Below, piece after piece: positions 44,772 through 55,025 of a stretch of DNA of 64,000 nucleotides. The notes under the pieces were generated by a model. That model was given only the letters and a program-made list of their open reading frames with translations. It made no database searches and was not told the DNA's origin. Every line of letters begins with the position of its first letter. Within the stretch, counting starts at the first letter, position 1. The DNA comes from Dasypus novemcinctus (Eukaryota; Chordata; Mammalia; Cingulata; Dasypodidae): positions 29,585,513 through 29,649,512 of the forward strand of contig NC_080677.1 of the NCBI RefSeq assembly GCF_030445035.2, in the 5' to 3' direction. The position numbers were made by a program, and so were the translations under genes.

Positions 44772-46442
44772 CTGGAGAAGAAAACAAAACGTGGTTAGTG
44801 GGTTTCTCGAAATTACGTGCCGCCCCATCCCGTGTCCTCCTCTGTGCTCCCGCTGCACCCGAGTGACCGGAGTCCGACGCGGAGATGCCCAGCTCCGGGA
44901 GGATGAGTGGTCTTCAGGGCGCTGCCACTCGGTGTTCGGTCCGCGCTTTGGAACTCCAGGTCGCAACCTTTGCCTTTATCTAGAGGGGCAGTGCAGAGGT
45001 CAGCGCGCCAGGGGCTGTAGGGAGGGTCCCGGTCATCTGGATTAACCAGTCTTGGCGAAAGACGACGGCATGTCCAGTCCTCTCTGTCTGTACGTCAGAC
45101 GCCCACAGGTGGCCCGCGGGACCCAGAACGGCCTCTCCTTGGATGCGCACCTGGGAGGAGGGCGCTCGGAGCTGGCGCGCCCCCGCCATGTGTGGCGAAC
45201 GATGAGTATCAGACTCTTGTCCAACATTCCTGGAATTTAGCCCCAAAGGTTTTTAGTCCGTAGACTTGTGTTCTAAGATACTTTTCCGATGCGATACTTC
45301 GGGCAAGTAAGAGCGAAGGACAGGCTCATGTTGTTGTTGCTTAAATTCCGCTTTGTGCATAACTTCTGCCCTGTGACTTTCGGAGTCTTAGATTCCTTGG
45401 AAAAGTGCCATTCTGTTCTTCCTTGGTCACCGAGACCGAGCGTCTCTATGAAGTCCCCGCCGCCAAAGGTTGAGATGAGGTCAAGCCACGAAAGTCCCCT
45501 TCTCTTAGTTCTGTGTTAAGAGATCCATCCAGCCCATGCTACGCAAACATCTTTTGGTTATAAATTAAAAACTCTCCTCCAAAGGAGAGGGGGCGCAACC
45601 GGGAAGCGCAAACCAAGCGGACTTTAATTTGCTTCTTGCTCCACTCTTTTAAAAACCCCTCCGCGAAGCGAAAAGAGTGCTTATTCACACTTTAGGGCAC
45701 CGATATCGTAAGTGACGCTCCTCGATCCACTTTCCATGCCAGCTCTCTCGGAAACTACCATCACTATGGCTCAGCGATCGTACGCGCCCGGGTCACTGCC
45801 AGGCTTCCTCGGGGCTCCGTCCCACCCCACGCTCTGCGCGCCCCCGGGATTTGCCAGCTCGCTCGAGAGCGAAACTTGAGCGACATTCGCTGTCGGACCT
45901 TCTCCTCCCGGAACCGCCGGGAGGAGGAAGTCCGAGAGCCTACCCGAGACGGCATGGAGGCCTCGAATGCACCCCGAAACCGCGGCCCCGGCACCTCCCC
46001 AGGACGCCCCGAGGGCACACTCCGGCTGCCACTTAAAAACAATGGAAGAAACATCGTCCAAAAGTTCTTTCAGTACAAAAGGCACCCACGCCCTCAGGCA
46101 CGGTATGCAGTTGCGTTTTTAACAAACCTCTCTCCTACTTTGCATTTCTGAAAAACATCTTCCTAGCTAGTTCCTGATTGGGGGGTGTCGGGATGCTGCT
46201 TTCTGTCTCCACACTTTCTTCTCCACACTGGGCCACGCTGTGTGCACGCTAAAGGTGGTGTGCGAATTGCGCAAGGAAAAGCTCTTACTCGTTATCAACA
46301 TTATGCGGTGCGCAGTTCTGGAGCGCCCTTCTCCCCCCGCGCGGGGAGGCTGAGGACTGGGAGGCCCTGCGCAGATCCCTAGCTTGACACCTCGGCGCCA
46401 GGCTCTGACCGGGCGCACGCAGAACCGCCCCGGATCGCTCAC
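44772..46442 (-). other. PRR15: PRR15 intron 1 (predicted, 1671 bp)
   Basis: On the minus strand the acceptor reads ttttgttttcttctccag|AGCAGG, with a clean pyrimidine tract. A CACTAAC branch-point match has its branch A at 44795, 23 bases from the AG. The best donor I see upstream is CCAAGCAG|GTGAGCG, with GT at 46442/46441, a near-perfect U1 site. PRR15 is known to have a non-coding first exon and a short intron in human, which fits. The intron is GC-rich and lies inside the CpG island. The acceptor is strong; the donor pairing is inference and needs a transcript. Confidence 0.6.
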
Positions 46443-46900
46443 CTGCTTGGGGGTTCCAGGGCCCCGCCGCCCCGCGCGGCGCTCGCCACGGAGAGACACA
46501 AAGGGGACGCGCTCGAGGCGCGGGGGTACACGAGGCGCGGCGAGTCCCTGCACAGTCTGGGGAGATCGAGCTTCTAGAAGGGGTGCCAGGCAGCGGGGAC
46601 TCCCAGGCGAGCGAGGAGCCGCCGCAGCACAGCTCGAGCCGAGGGCAGCTGCGGTCTCCCCTGGCGCCGCCAACTTCCCGCGGTGCGGGTCGGCTCCGGC
46701 CGGAAGGCGGAGCGGCCAGGGAGTGCCAGGCTCGCTCCCCCAGGTGAACGCCGACGCAGGCGCTCCTCGTTAGTGGACTTTAGGAGTCGGACGGGTCCCT
46801 CTTCCCTGCTAGCGCCCACGGGAGTCGCCAAGAGATAGGACCTGGGCTGGTCACTCTGGCGTACTGGACCTTCCTACGCGTCCGTTCTCGGCGCGGGAAG
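46443..46900 (-). other. PRR15: Probable non-coding exon 1 and start region of PRR15
   Basis: The segment upstream of the predicted donor is very GC- and CpG-rich, has no TATA box and sits at the core of the CpG island. This is the expected setting for dispersed transcription starts of PRR15. The 5' limit is a guess. Several ORFs of 65-170 codons on both strands here are composition artefacts of stop-poor GC-rich DNA. Confidence 0.4.
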
Positions 46901-47384
46901 GGCCCTCTGCCCACCTGCTGGTTATTCGCCAAGTGCTTTGAGAAACCAGAACCCCGGGGCAGCGGGGAGAAAAAAAAATATTCCTAGAGGCCGCCACAGG
47001 TGCAGGTGGGAATTTCGCGTTCCCGCCCTCCCGAGAACGAGATTGGATCTGGTCGCAGACATGGCGCCAGCCTTGGGGTGTCTGATTGGAGAAAGATTGT
47101 GCTGCGCCGCGCGCCGGACCTTCCCCTCGGGGAGAAACGGTGGCGGAGGCTGCAGGCAAAGGAGACCAAGATGCTGGGTGGGCTCCGCTGAATATGCGTC
47201 GCCGCAGCTCCCCCACTGCCGCCCACCTCAGTTTCTTTTTTCCCCTCCCTTCCCCGCCCGCAGTCAGCTCGTGGGCTCCCAAGTTTTGCAACTCACTGGA
47301 GCTGTTTCATATTCAGGCGAAGTGTGGCTGAGAGTTTCAGGTGCCCTTGGCCTGGAACGCTGAAACGTTAACCAGCTCGCTGTG

Positions 47385-47645
47385 TGCCAGGCCGACGCTG
47401 TTCTGAGCGCTCTCTCTGAATTTACTCCTCAATTTACTCCTCACAGCAACCCTAGCGGGTGGGTACTTTAATTATCCTCAATTGTCAGGAGAGGAAACCC
47501 TACGACGGAAAGCTGAAAGGGTTGACGGAAAGCTGAAAGGGTTGCCCAGAGTTGCAGAGTAGTAAGTGGCAGAGCTGGGAGTGAACCCAAAATCTGACGC
47601 TGGCTCCTGCGGTTTTAACCACCACTTTATACCGCTTCATCCTGT
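47385..47645 (-). repeat. MIR SINE, antisense, with internal duplication
   Basis: 'tgtgccaggccgacgctgttctgagcgctc', 'cctcacagcaaccctagcgggtgggtactttaattatcc' and 'gttgcagagtagtaagtggcagagctgggagtgaaccc' give a nearly complete antisense MIR. A perfect 20-bp tandem duplication (gacggaaagctgaaagggtt at 47504 and 47524) lies inside. Confidence 0.85.
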
Positions 47646-48595
47646 TAGTTTAGGGCCCTTAACACGACTAAGTGAACGTGTGAATTTCCTCCTGGCAGGT
47701 CTGGAGGTGCAGTGAGCTGTCACCCCACCTGGGGAATTTAAATATAGCCCTGTGCGACTGCACGAAGTCAAGCATCAAGGCGCAAGAGGCGTCTGCTCCC
47801 AGTGATATATCGGTGCTTTTTATTAGTTTGAAATAAAGCTACTGACGTTGGGCACGTTCACTAGTGAAGGCAGAGGTGCAGCGTGCTTTGACTTCCAGGA
47901 TGCTCTGTTGTACTTTGGGAGGACTTAAATCCCTGAGGTACTGTTTTGGTGTTCCTTGAGCCCTGTATGCACATAACTCCTCTGAAGAACTGATCTTTGA
48001 GTATCTTTGTTTTGAGGCTTTGCCAAGTATAATGCCTACCTTCAAATGGCCCACAATATAGAATAAGTAGGAAAAGTATGAAAAGAGTATTTAATGAATG
48101 AACCGTATTAAAATATGAATGCTTTATATTTATATCTCAGCTTTGGATTCTTTGAGATTTTATAATATGAACACGACGTGTTATCTATGTTTTTGGAATC
48201 GGTTCTGGAGCAAAAATGTTGAATTATAGCATCAGGACGGAACAAAAGGACAAGATGAAGACGGGACAAGTCATCATAGTGCCACCATGCTGAAGATGAA
48301 GAAATTGGATCCCTGAGAAAAGCCCTTATCTGAGATGTCATCACCAGGAGAAAGTTGTAGAGCTAGGTTGCTATATTGTTGGCCAAAGAGGTGAAAGAAC
48401 AAATAAATTTAGGGAAAAATTACTGCAAAATGGCTCCTCATCTCAAGTTACTTAACAGGGGCCAGCATTTTCTCAATAAATGAATCTCTTGTAACAGGTG
48501 AAATGAAAGTTCTTTTCCTTACAATACTCCTCCAAATTTATGTTCAGCAACTTTGAATATTTCTGTCTTGTGCCACTGACTTAATAACACCTTAC
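47646..48595. other. No gene or recognised repeat
   Basis: Unique-looking DNA on the upstream side of PRR15. Confidence 0.35.
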
Positions 48596-48599
48596 AAAT

Positions 48600-49010
48600 A
48601 ACGCTTGCATGCAATGAAAACGTTTAAATGGAGACATGGAGCTGAGGAGAAATGAGCAGGTGGGGAATGGGTGAGCATTTCCTAGGGGGGAGAGCACGTG
48701 CAAAGGTGTTGAGTTGTGAAAGCTGAGGGGTTTTGAGGCACATAGAGAGTGTAGAGAGTGAGCTGAAGCACTGCAGGAGACGAAGCCAGGCAGCTGGCTT
48801 ATAGATCGTGGTAGGGTTTGTGAACCTAACCCATTGAAGAAGGGGTGGCATAATAAAGTTTGCATTTAAAAATATCTCTAGCTGAATATGAAGTGTGAAT
48901 GGTAGAGGGGACAAGATGGGGCCATCAGGAAATCAGAGATGTTGGAGTAGTCAGGTGGGATAGTTTGATGGCTTGTAAAATAGTGGTGGCAGTGGGGGAT
49001 GACGAGGAGT
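48600..49010 (-). repeat. L2 LINE body, antisense
   Basis: 'gcatttcctaggggggagagcacgtgcaaaggtgttgag', 'gcataataaagtttgcatttaaaaatatctctagctg' and 'gagatgttggagtagtcagg' fit antisense L2. Confidence 0.65.
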
Positions 49011-49079
49011 ATATGGATGCAAAAGACAATCAACAGGACACTCTTTCTTTTTATTCATACAAAAGAGGAGGTCGTTTAA

Positions 49080-49700
49080 CCAGAAGTTTGAAAGGGGGAT
49101 ACTTTCAAAAGCTTCCTTGCAACTAGGAATGACCTTGTGATGCAGTTCTTGCCTAACGGGCTTTAAGGTGGATTTCTAGAAATGCTTCTTTCCCCTATTA
49201 AGGAAAGAGCCTTCTAGGACGAGAATATCTTTTGCCATTACCTGCATTCTTCTCACCCAGAGATAATCACCGTGAAAGTTTTGATGATCATGCTTTAATC
49301 CTTTTTGGCCCTTGTTTCGCATGTGTACTTCATTAATCCTTTCCCTCCTTTCTTCCCTTCCTTCATTCCTTTCTTTTATGAACTCTTCTGCTCTTTGATA
49401 ATTAGATATAGAACCCCCATGGCCCTTTTCCTTTTGAGTCATTCATGCACTTCTAGTTTAATATTTATTTTTTTCTTTCTGTGTATTCACATCATTGATG
49501 TTAGGTTTGGTTTATAAACTTTAGAGAGTGGGCACTGTACTCATGCGTGAAATTGGAGTCCACTTTTTCTAGCATCTGAACCTGTGCCTTTACAGTGTAA
49601 CGTGAATATATATTTAGAAATTAAAAAATATATATATAGTTGCAAAATGTTAGTAATCATTTAAATTTCCCACATTTACTTACTGACCTAAGTAATGCTG
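49080..49700 (-). repeat. Old interspersed repeat fragments, class unsettled
   Basis: 'tccttgcaactaggaatgaccttgtgatgcagttcttgcc' (about 49.11 kb) is a known type of mammalian repeat that I cannot name. 'cagagataatcaccgtgaaagttttgatgatcatgc' (49.26 kb) parallels the antisense L1 phrase at 11.77 kb. Confidence 0.4.
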
Positions 49701-50114
49701 ATTTGTGTATAGTACAGCCTCTCTCTGCATTTCAAACAATACCAGTTGCCTCTCCCTGCTCCCCACCCTGTCCCCTTTGTCCCATTAGCTGCTTTTACGG
49801 AATCATAGGTTAGGCAGTCATCAGACTTACCACTGATCCTTCAACAAATGGCAGTCCAGTGTCTGCATGAACACTGCTGGTGATAAGAACTCACTACCTC
49901 CCAAAATAGCTCATCCTAGAGGAGAGCAGTATAGATACCTGCAGGTAAATCTTTCTTCTGGTGACGGTACTCCTTGACCCTTTTAGCTAGTAACCTTTCT
50001 TTCTTCTCCCCTTGTCAGCTTGGTGTTTGTACCCTCAACTAGACTATAGTTTTCTTGTTCATTTGTGTATTTCCTAAGTTCCTCATTAAAATGAGTTTTT
50101 CACTTTATTTAACT

Positions 50115-50350
50115 ATCATTTAAATAACATTTGCTATGTACTAGGTACAGTTTTAACTGCTTTATAAATATGAACTCATTTAATCCTTCCCAAATCCCTA
50201 TGAAATAACCACTATTATTATAGATGAAGAAACAGACACTCAGAGTTTAAGTTACTTACCCAAGGTCACTCAGCTAAGTATCAGAGCCAGAATTTGACTC
50301 CAGGAAGTCAGACTTCAGAGTTCAGGACTTAGTTACTAAGCTGAATCTCA
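50115..50350 (-). repeat. MIR SINE, antisense, nearly complete
   Basis: 'tgctatgtactaggtacagttttaactgctttataaatatgaactcatttaatcc', 'agatgaagaaacagacactcagag' and 'acccaaggtcactcagctaag' in order. Confidence 0.85.
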
Positions 50351-51188
50351 CATGAGGGCTGGGGCATGCTGGTGCCCAGCAAATAATAACCACTACAATA
50401 TTGTTGAATGAGTGACCAGAGAGTGCTAAATTGGAATGCCCTGTTGATGATTATATGACAGTAGAAAGAAACATAATGAGAGTGGCAATGAAATAAAATT
50501 TAAGTCCATTTTTATATGTAATAAGAGCCTGATATTCTTTTAATTCTGCTATGTGAGTATAGTCTATAGGTCAAATTATCAGATGATTTTTTCCATTTTT
50601 TTAATTAGAGAAGTTGTGAGCTTACAAAACAATCATGTATAATGTGCATGTGCAGAATTCACTTACATTACCTCTCCACCAACACTTTAAATTGTGTGGA
50701 ACATTTGTTACAGATTTTGAAAGAACATGATCAGATTATTATCACTAACTGTGGACGATAGCTTACACTTGGTATATTTTTTCCATACACCCTCTATTAA
50801 CACAATGTATTAGTGTTGTCCATTTGTTATTGTTCATGAGAGAACATTCATATTTGAACTGTTAACCACAGTTCATCTTCCACCCCATGGTTCACTATGT
50901 CTTCTGCATTCTATCCAAAGTATATACTCAGTGACTCTCACTTTCATCGCAGAGTTCTACAGTCATTGCCCCAGTAAAACAGTCTAAAAGAAAAAATCTC
51001 ATAACCCCATTATTGACCTTTACCATTGATATAGTGATGATATCTTTGATGTTGATACAAAGATATTACAATATTGCTGTTAATTATTGTCCATAAGTTG
51101 CATTATTTGTATTTTCTCATGTATCACTATATTCTTACCACCTTGTAATAGTGACATACATTTGTTCTAGTTCATAGAAGAACATTCT

Positions 51189-51638
51189 TGTATTTGTATT
51201 ATTATTTTTTTAAAGGCTTATTTATTTTATTTATTTTTCTCCCTTCCCCTCCTCCTATCCTGCTGTTTTTGCTGTCTGTGTTGTCTTCTTTTCTCATTTT
51301 CTCTCCTCTAGGATTCACCAGGATTTGATCCTTCAGGCCTCTGATGTGGAGAGAGGTTCCCTGTCAACTGAGCCATCTCAGTTCCTGGTTTCTCCTGCGC
51401 TTCACCTTGACTCTCCCTTGTCTCTCTTTTGATGTGTCATCATCTTGCTGTGTGACTCACTTGCATGGGCACTGGCTCACCACACGGGCACTTGCACAGG
51501 CACTGGCTCACCACACGGGCACACTTTTTCTTCTTCTTTTTCACTAGGAGGCCCCAGGGATCGAACCTGGGTCCTCCCATATGGTAGGCAGATGCTCTAT
51601 CACTTGAGCCATATCTACTTCCCTGTATTTGTACTATT
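51189..51638 (-). mobile_element. Variant dimeric tRNA-headed SINE, antisense, nested in family B repeat
   Basis: The body is 51204-51623. The duplication is tgtatttgtattatt (51189-51203) and tgtatttgtactatt (51624-51638). It ends in a tRNA-like head in reverse (gatcgaacctgggtcctcc...gatgctctatcacttgagcc) and has a second tRNA-like module near 51.30-51.40 kb, so it looks like a dimer. It contains an internal tandem duplication of gcactggctcaccacacggg at 51469 and 51500. Confidence 0.88.
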
Positions 51639-52080
51639 AACCACAATCCTGGGAAGTGAACTTGGTCCAGTGGTTAGGGCGTCCGTCTACCACATGGGAG
51701 GTCCACGGTTCAAACCCCAGGCCTCCTTGACCTGTGTGGAGCTGACCCATGCTCAGTGCTGATGCGCACAAGGAGTGCTGTGCCATGCAGGGGTGCCCCC
51801 CACGTAGGGGAACCCCACACGCAAGGAGTGTGCCCCATAAGGAGAGCCGCCCAGCGTCAAAGTGCAACCTGCCCAAGAATGGCGCCACACACATGGAGAG
51901 CTGACACAGCAAGATGACACAACAAAAAGAAACGCAGATTCCCCTGCCACTGACAACAACAGAAGTAGACAAAGAAGAACACACAGCAAATAGACACAGA
52001 ATAGACAACTGGGGTGGGGGGGAAGGGGAGAGAAATAAATAAAATAAATCTTTAAAAAAACAAAAACAAACCACAATCCT
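51639..52080 (+). mobile_element. DAS-type SINE with perfect 12-bp target duplication, nested in family B repeat
   Basis: The body is 51651-52068. The duplication aaccacaatcct is exact at 51639-51650 and 52069-52080. It inserted directly beside the antisense SINE ending at 51638, in the opposite orientation. The head is a diverged 'gggaagtgaacttggtccagtg'. Confidence 0.94.
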
Positions 52081-52240
52081 TATCCACTCTGGGTTCACTG
52101 TTATTTAGTCCCTAGATTATTTTCTACCTTTCTTTCAATTGACATTTACATCCCTAGACCCTAGATACCCCTTTCAGTCACAATTCCATTTATAAACCCG
52201 CCACGTTAGTTATACTCACTATAATGTGTTACCATAGCTG

Positions 52241-53045
52241 ATGAATTTTTATGTTGTTACTAACTTGGAAGGACACGATCATGTTGTGACATCCTTTGCA
52301 GGAGGTGGCAGTAGATAGTGACAGGGGTAGGAAGGAATAAGGAAATACCATAGGATGCCTGCTTAGATTTTATTTAGTATTATACTTAGGGAATAAAGGA
52401 ATGAGCCAGGGGATGTGAAATCTTGGAACAATGCGCCATAACACATCTTGACTCAGGAGACAAAGATAATTCAACTTTGTTGTTTGTTAGAAAATCATTG
52501 ACGTAAGTATAATAAAAGTCATATGCTACCATCCAGGGTAATCCTCTCTGGCTGGCCACCTGGTTCCAGGACAGGGCTGGGGCAGAATACAGCCTTTAAA
52601 AGGTGATCTGCTCTCTGCTGTCATTAGTTTCCCTTTTCAAAGGGTGGATTCAGTTATGCTCTGTTCGCCAGGTCAAGGATTGCTGTCTTTTCTCTCTTGT
52701 GGGTTTTCGGTCTGTCAGCTCATGACGTCACATGTGTACAGGTAGGAGGTGATATCCAATGGGAGGGTTAGCCAGGTGCAGGAAGTGAATCTCTTAGTTT
52801 CATCACCTGGATCAATGCCAGTGTCAAACTTAGGTAGTTAGCAATCTCTAGAAATAGCTGCTTTCACAAGTCATGGGTTCTCCGGGGAGGCACAGCAAAG
52901 TTTTGGGAGTCCAGCTATGCTAGGTTCTAATCCCAAATCTCACACTGTATACTCTCACTTGGTGAATGTGCAGGTTTATGCATTTGATGTAATTTAATTC
53001 ACATCATAGGAGAAATTGCTTCTGCCGCTGCTGTAAATCCTTTAT
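52241..53045. other. No gene or recognised repeat
   Basis: Nothing supported. Confidence 0.35.
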
Positions 53046-53049
53046 AATA

Positions 53050-53240
53050 ACAGTAAATTTTGAATTCTTACTATGGACTTTTCACTTTTAATGGCAAGAG
53101 CAGTCCTGAGAGCTAGGTACTACACCTGCTACAATTTCATCTTGCAAAGTTGAAGCTATTTGCTCAAGGTCACAGGACAATAAGAGGTGGAGCTGCCTTG
53201 ATTTGGTTTCAGTTACTCTCTCCTAATACTGTGTTTTCTT
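53050..53240 (-). repeat. MIR SINE, antisense
   Basis: 'agagctaggtactacacctgctac' and 'gaagctatttgctcaaggtcacaggacaataagaggtggagctgcc' fit antisense MIR. Confidence 0.65.
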
Positions 53241-53499
53241 CTAATCTTGCTATTTAAATCTCATATTGCCATTTAGTTAATCATTAGATCGACAAACCTT
53301 TGTTGGTGTCAGGATCAGTACATTAAAAGAGTTAGTCATATTTTAAAAATTCTAAGTTTTCCCACTTAGAACAAATGCTAAATCTTATATGGTTGCTTAA
53401 GTATTAAAGCTCTGTGGAATCTCAGAGCACTGAAAATAAAACTCACATTATCTCTGGGATTTGCAATTATATACATTTCTTGTGAAAAGACTTGATGGT

Positions 53500-53695
53500 T
53501 GGTTTGAATTACTACCTATGCAGCTTTGGGAAAATTACTTAATATCTTTAGGCTCTGATTTCCTCATATGTAGAGTGGGGATAATACTACCTACTTCTCT
53601 GGGTGGTTGCAAGGATTAAAGTAGACAATGCATTTATTAAAGTCTCTAGCACAGAGACCAAAACTTAATAGGCACTCAGTAAATGTTAGTTTCTC
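53500..53695 (+). repeat. MIR SINE, sense
   Basis: 'gcagctttgggaaaattacttaatatctttaggctctgatttcctcatatgtagagtggggataatactacc' through 'aataggcactcagtaaatgttag' is a clear sense MIR. Confidence 0.88.
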
Positions 53696-54364
53696 CTTGA
53701 CTAATTTCTTTCATTGGTAGTGTGGGAAAATTACGTGAAGAAACTCTACAAATCAATCAATTCCAGGTGCTTTTTAGAGATCACTGTCATCATTATTGGT
53801 TGGGGCTAGTTTTTTTTCCCCTGCCCCCAAGGACATAATGTTGAAATCTACTGGAGAATATTTAATATACAACAATTTTCTATGAATATAACTTTTTTTA
53901 GGAACATATTTAATGATTAAATCAAATCAAGCAGAAGTTTTTCTGCATGTGATTCAAGAATGCTCTTTATCCTTTCAGGACCCAAATTGCATTACCTGCA
54001 GTAAAAGGAGGAAGTGTGCTCAGTTAAGCTTGAAAGCAATGTTACAAGAGAAGGATTAACAAATTGTAAGAAAAAATCCTTAAAAGTAAGGTCACTACCA
54101 GGCTCTGGATAGGGCACAAGTCAAGGAATACATTTACTATGTCCTGCCTATTGGTTTCTGGAATCTGAATATATAACTTGCATCACTGAATCCTGCCAGG
54201 GAGAGGAGGGAAAAACAAGAGCTTCCTTTACCTGCTCTTTTAGGCATTTATAATTTTCCTACACATGGTTCTTATGCCCCTTTTATTTGAACCTATAGTT
54301 AGCAATATACCCATTAAATACATGTCCCAGAGCCTTAAATCTTTTGTCTATTCATATGCTGGTT
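53696..54364. other. No gene or recognised repeat
   Basis: Nothing supported. Confidence 0.35.
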
Positions 54365-55024
54365 GAGCCCTGAATCTCAGCAGATTTGCAGCCAACACCT
54401 ACTCGCCAGATCATTGGACTCACCCAAGACGGCTACCAAAAGGATGATGATGGTCAATGCCCATCCCAAAAAACAGAGAGTAGGCAAGCAAAACAGTTCC
54501 ACTCATCTGTCTCATGGGATCTAAGCCTCCTCTTGATTGGAAGCAGGGAGGGCATCACCTCCCTAAATCCTCAAGACTGAGGGATGAACAAACGTAAGTG
54601 GGGAATGCAACTATGGATGAAAGTAGACCTATTATTATTCTAGGAATGGAAGAAACTTGTAATATCGATATAAAGGCAGTGGTCACCAGAGGTTCTGAGG
54701 GGAGGGAGAGGGAAGAATAGGTGTAATATGGGGCATTTTTGGAACATTGGAATTGTCCTGCATGACATTGCAATGATGGATATAGGCCATGATACATTTT
54801 GTCAAAACCTATAAAATTGTGCGGTACAAAGTGTAAACTGTAATGTAAACTATAGACCATGGTTAGTAGCAATGCTTCAACATGTGTTCATCAGTTGTAA
54901 CAAATGTACCACAGTAATGAAAGATGTTGTTAATGAGGATAAGTGTGGGCGAGGGAAGGGTTGAGGTATATATTTTCCATGTAACTTTTATGTAATCTCA
55001 AGCTTCTTCAAAAATAAAATAATA
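54365..55024 (+). repeat. Lineage-type repeat family A, 3' part, sense
   Basis: Blocks align with the reverse complement of the 36.5-38.1 kb copy: 'caacacctactcgccagatcattggactcacc', 'aaaggatgatgatgg', 'ctgtctcatgggatctaagcc', 'catcagttgtaacaaatgtaccac' and 'agatgttgttaatgagg', then a G-rich tract and an A-rich end (aaaaataaaataata). It ends exactly where the SOCS6 retrocopy begins. Confidence 0.7.
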
Positions 55025-55025
55025 A

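Larger units (their letters stand above)
44270..47370. promoter_or_regulatory. CpG island spanning PRR15
   Basis: CpG density is high from the PRR15 coding exon through about 47.35 kb, with dense stretches at 44.4-45.2, 45.75-46.05 and 46.3-47.2 kb, while flanking DNA is CpG-poor and AT-rich. The island covers the coding exon, intron and inferred first exon. A CCAAT-type motif in reverse (gattgg) occurs near 47.04 and 47.08 kb. The island extends about 900 bases beyond the presumed PRR15 start, so a divergent plus-strand transcript from 46.9-47.4 kb is possible, but no coding exon for one is visible. Confidence 0.8.
50590..52240 (-). repeat. Lineage-type repeat family B, antisense, carrying two nested SINEs
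   Basis: It begins with 'tttttttaattagagaagttgtgagcttacaaaacaatc' (the reverse of the 39.5-kb end) and continues through 'gttgtccatttgttattgttcatgagag', 'aaccacagttcatcttccaccccatgg' and 'gtgatgatatctttgatg'. After the two SINEs it resumes with 'ccttatccactctgggttcactg'. The interior is repeat-like and without ORFs. A LINE 3' UTR is the likeliest source. Confidence 0.5.

Noticed and set aside
44299-45045. 248-codon plus-strand ORF
   Set aside because: It is the antisense shadow of PRR15 and its CpG island.
46167-46673. 168-codon minus-strand ORF in the island
   Set aside because: It crosses the predicted exon 1 donor and is not in the PRR15 reading frame; composition artefact.
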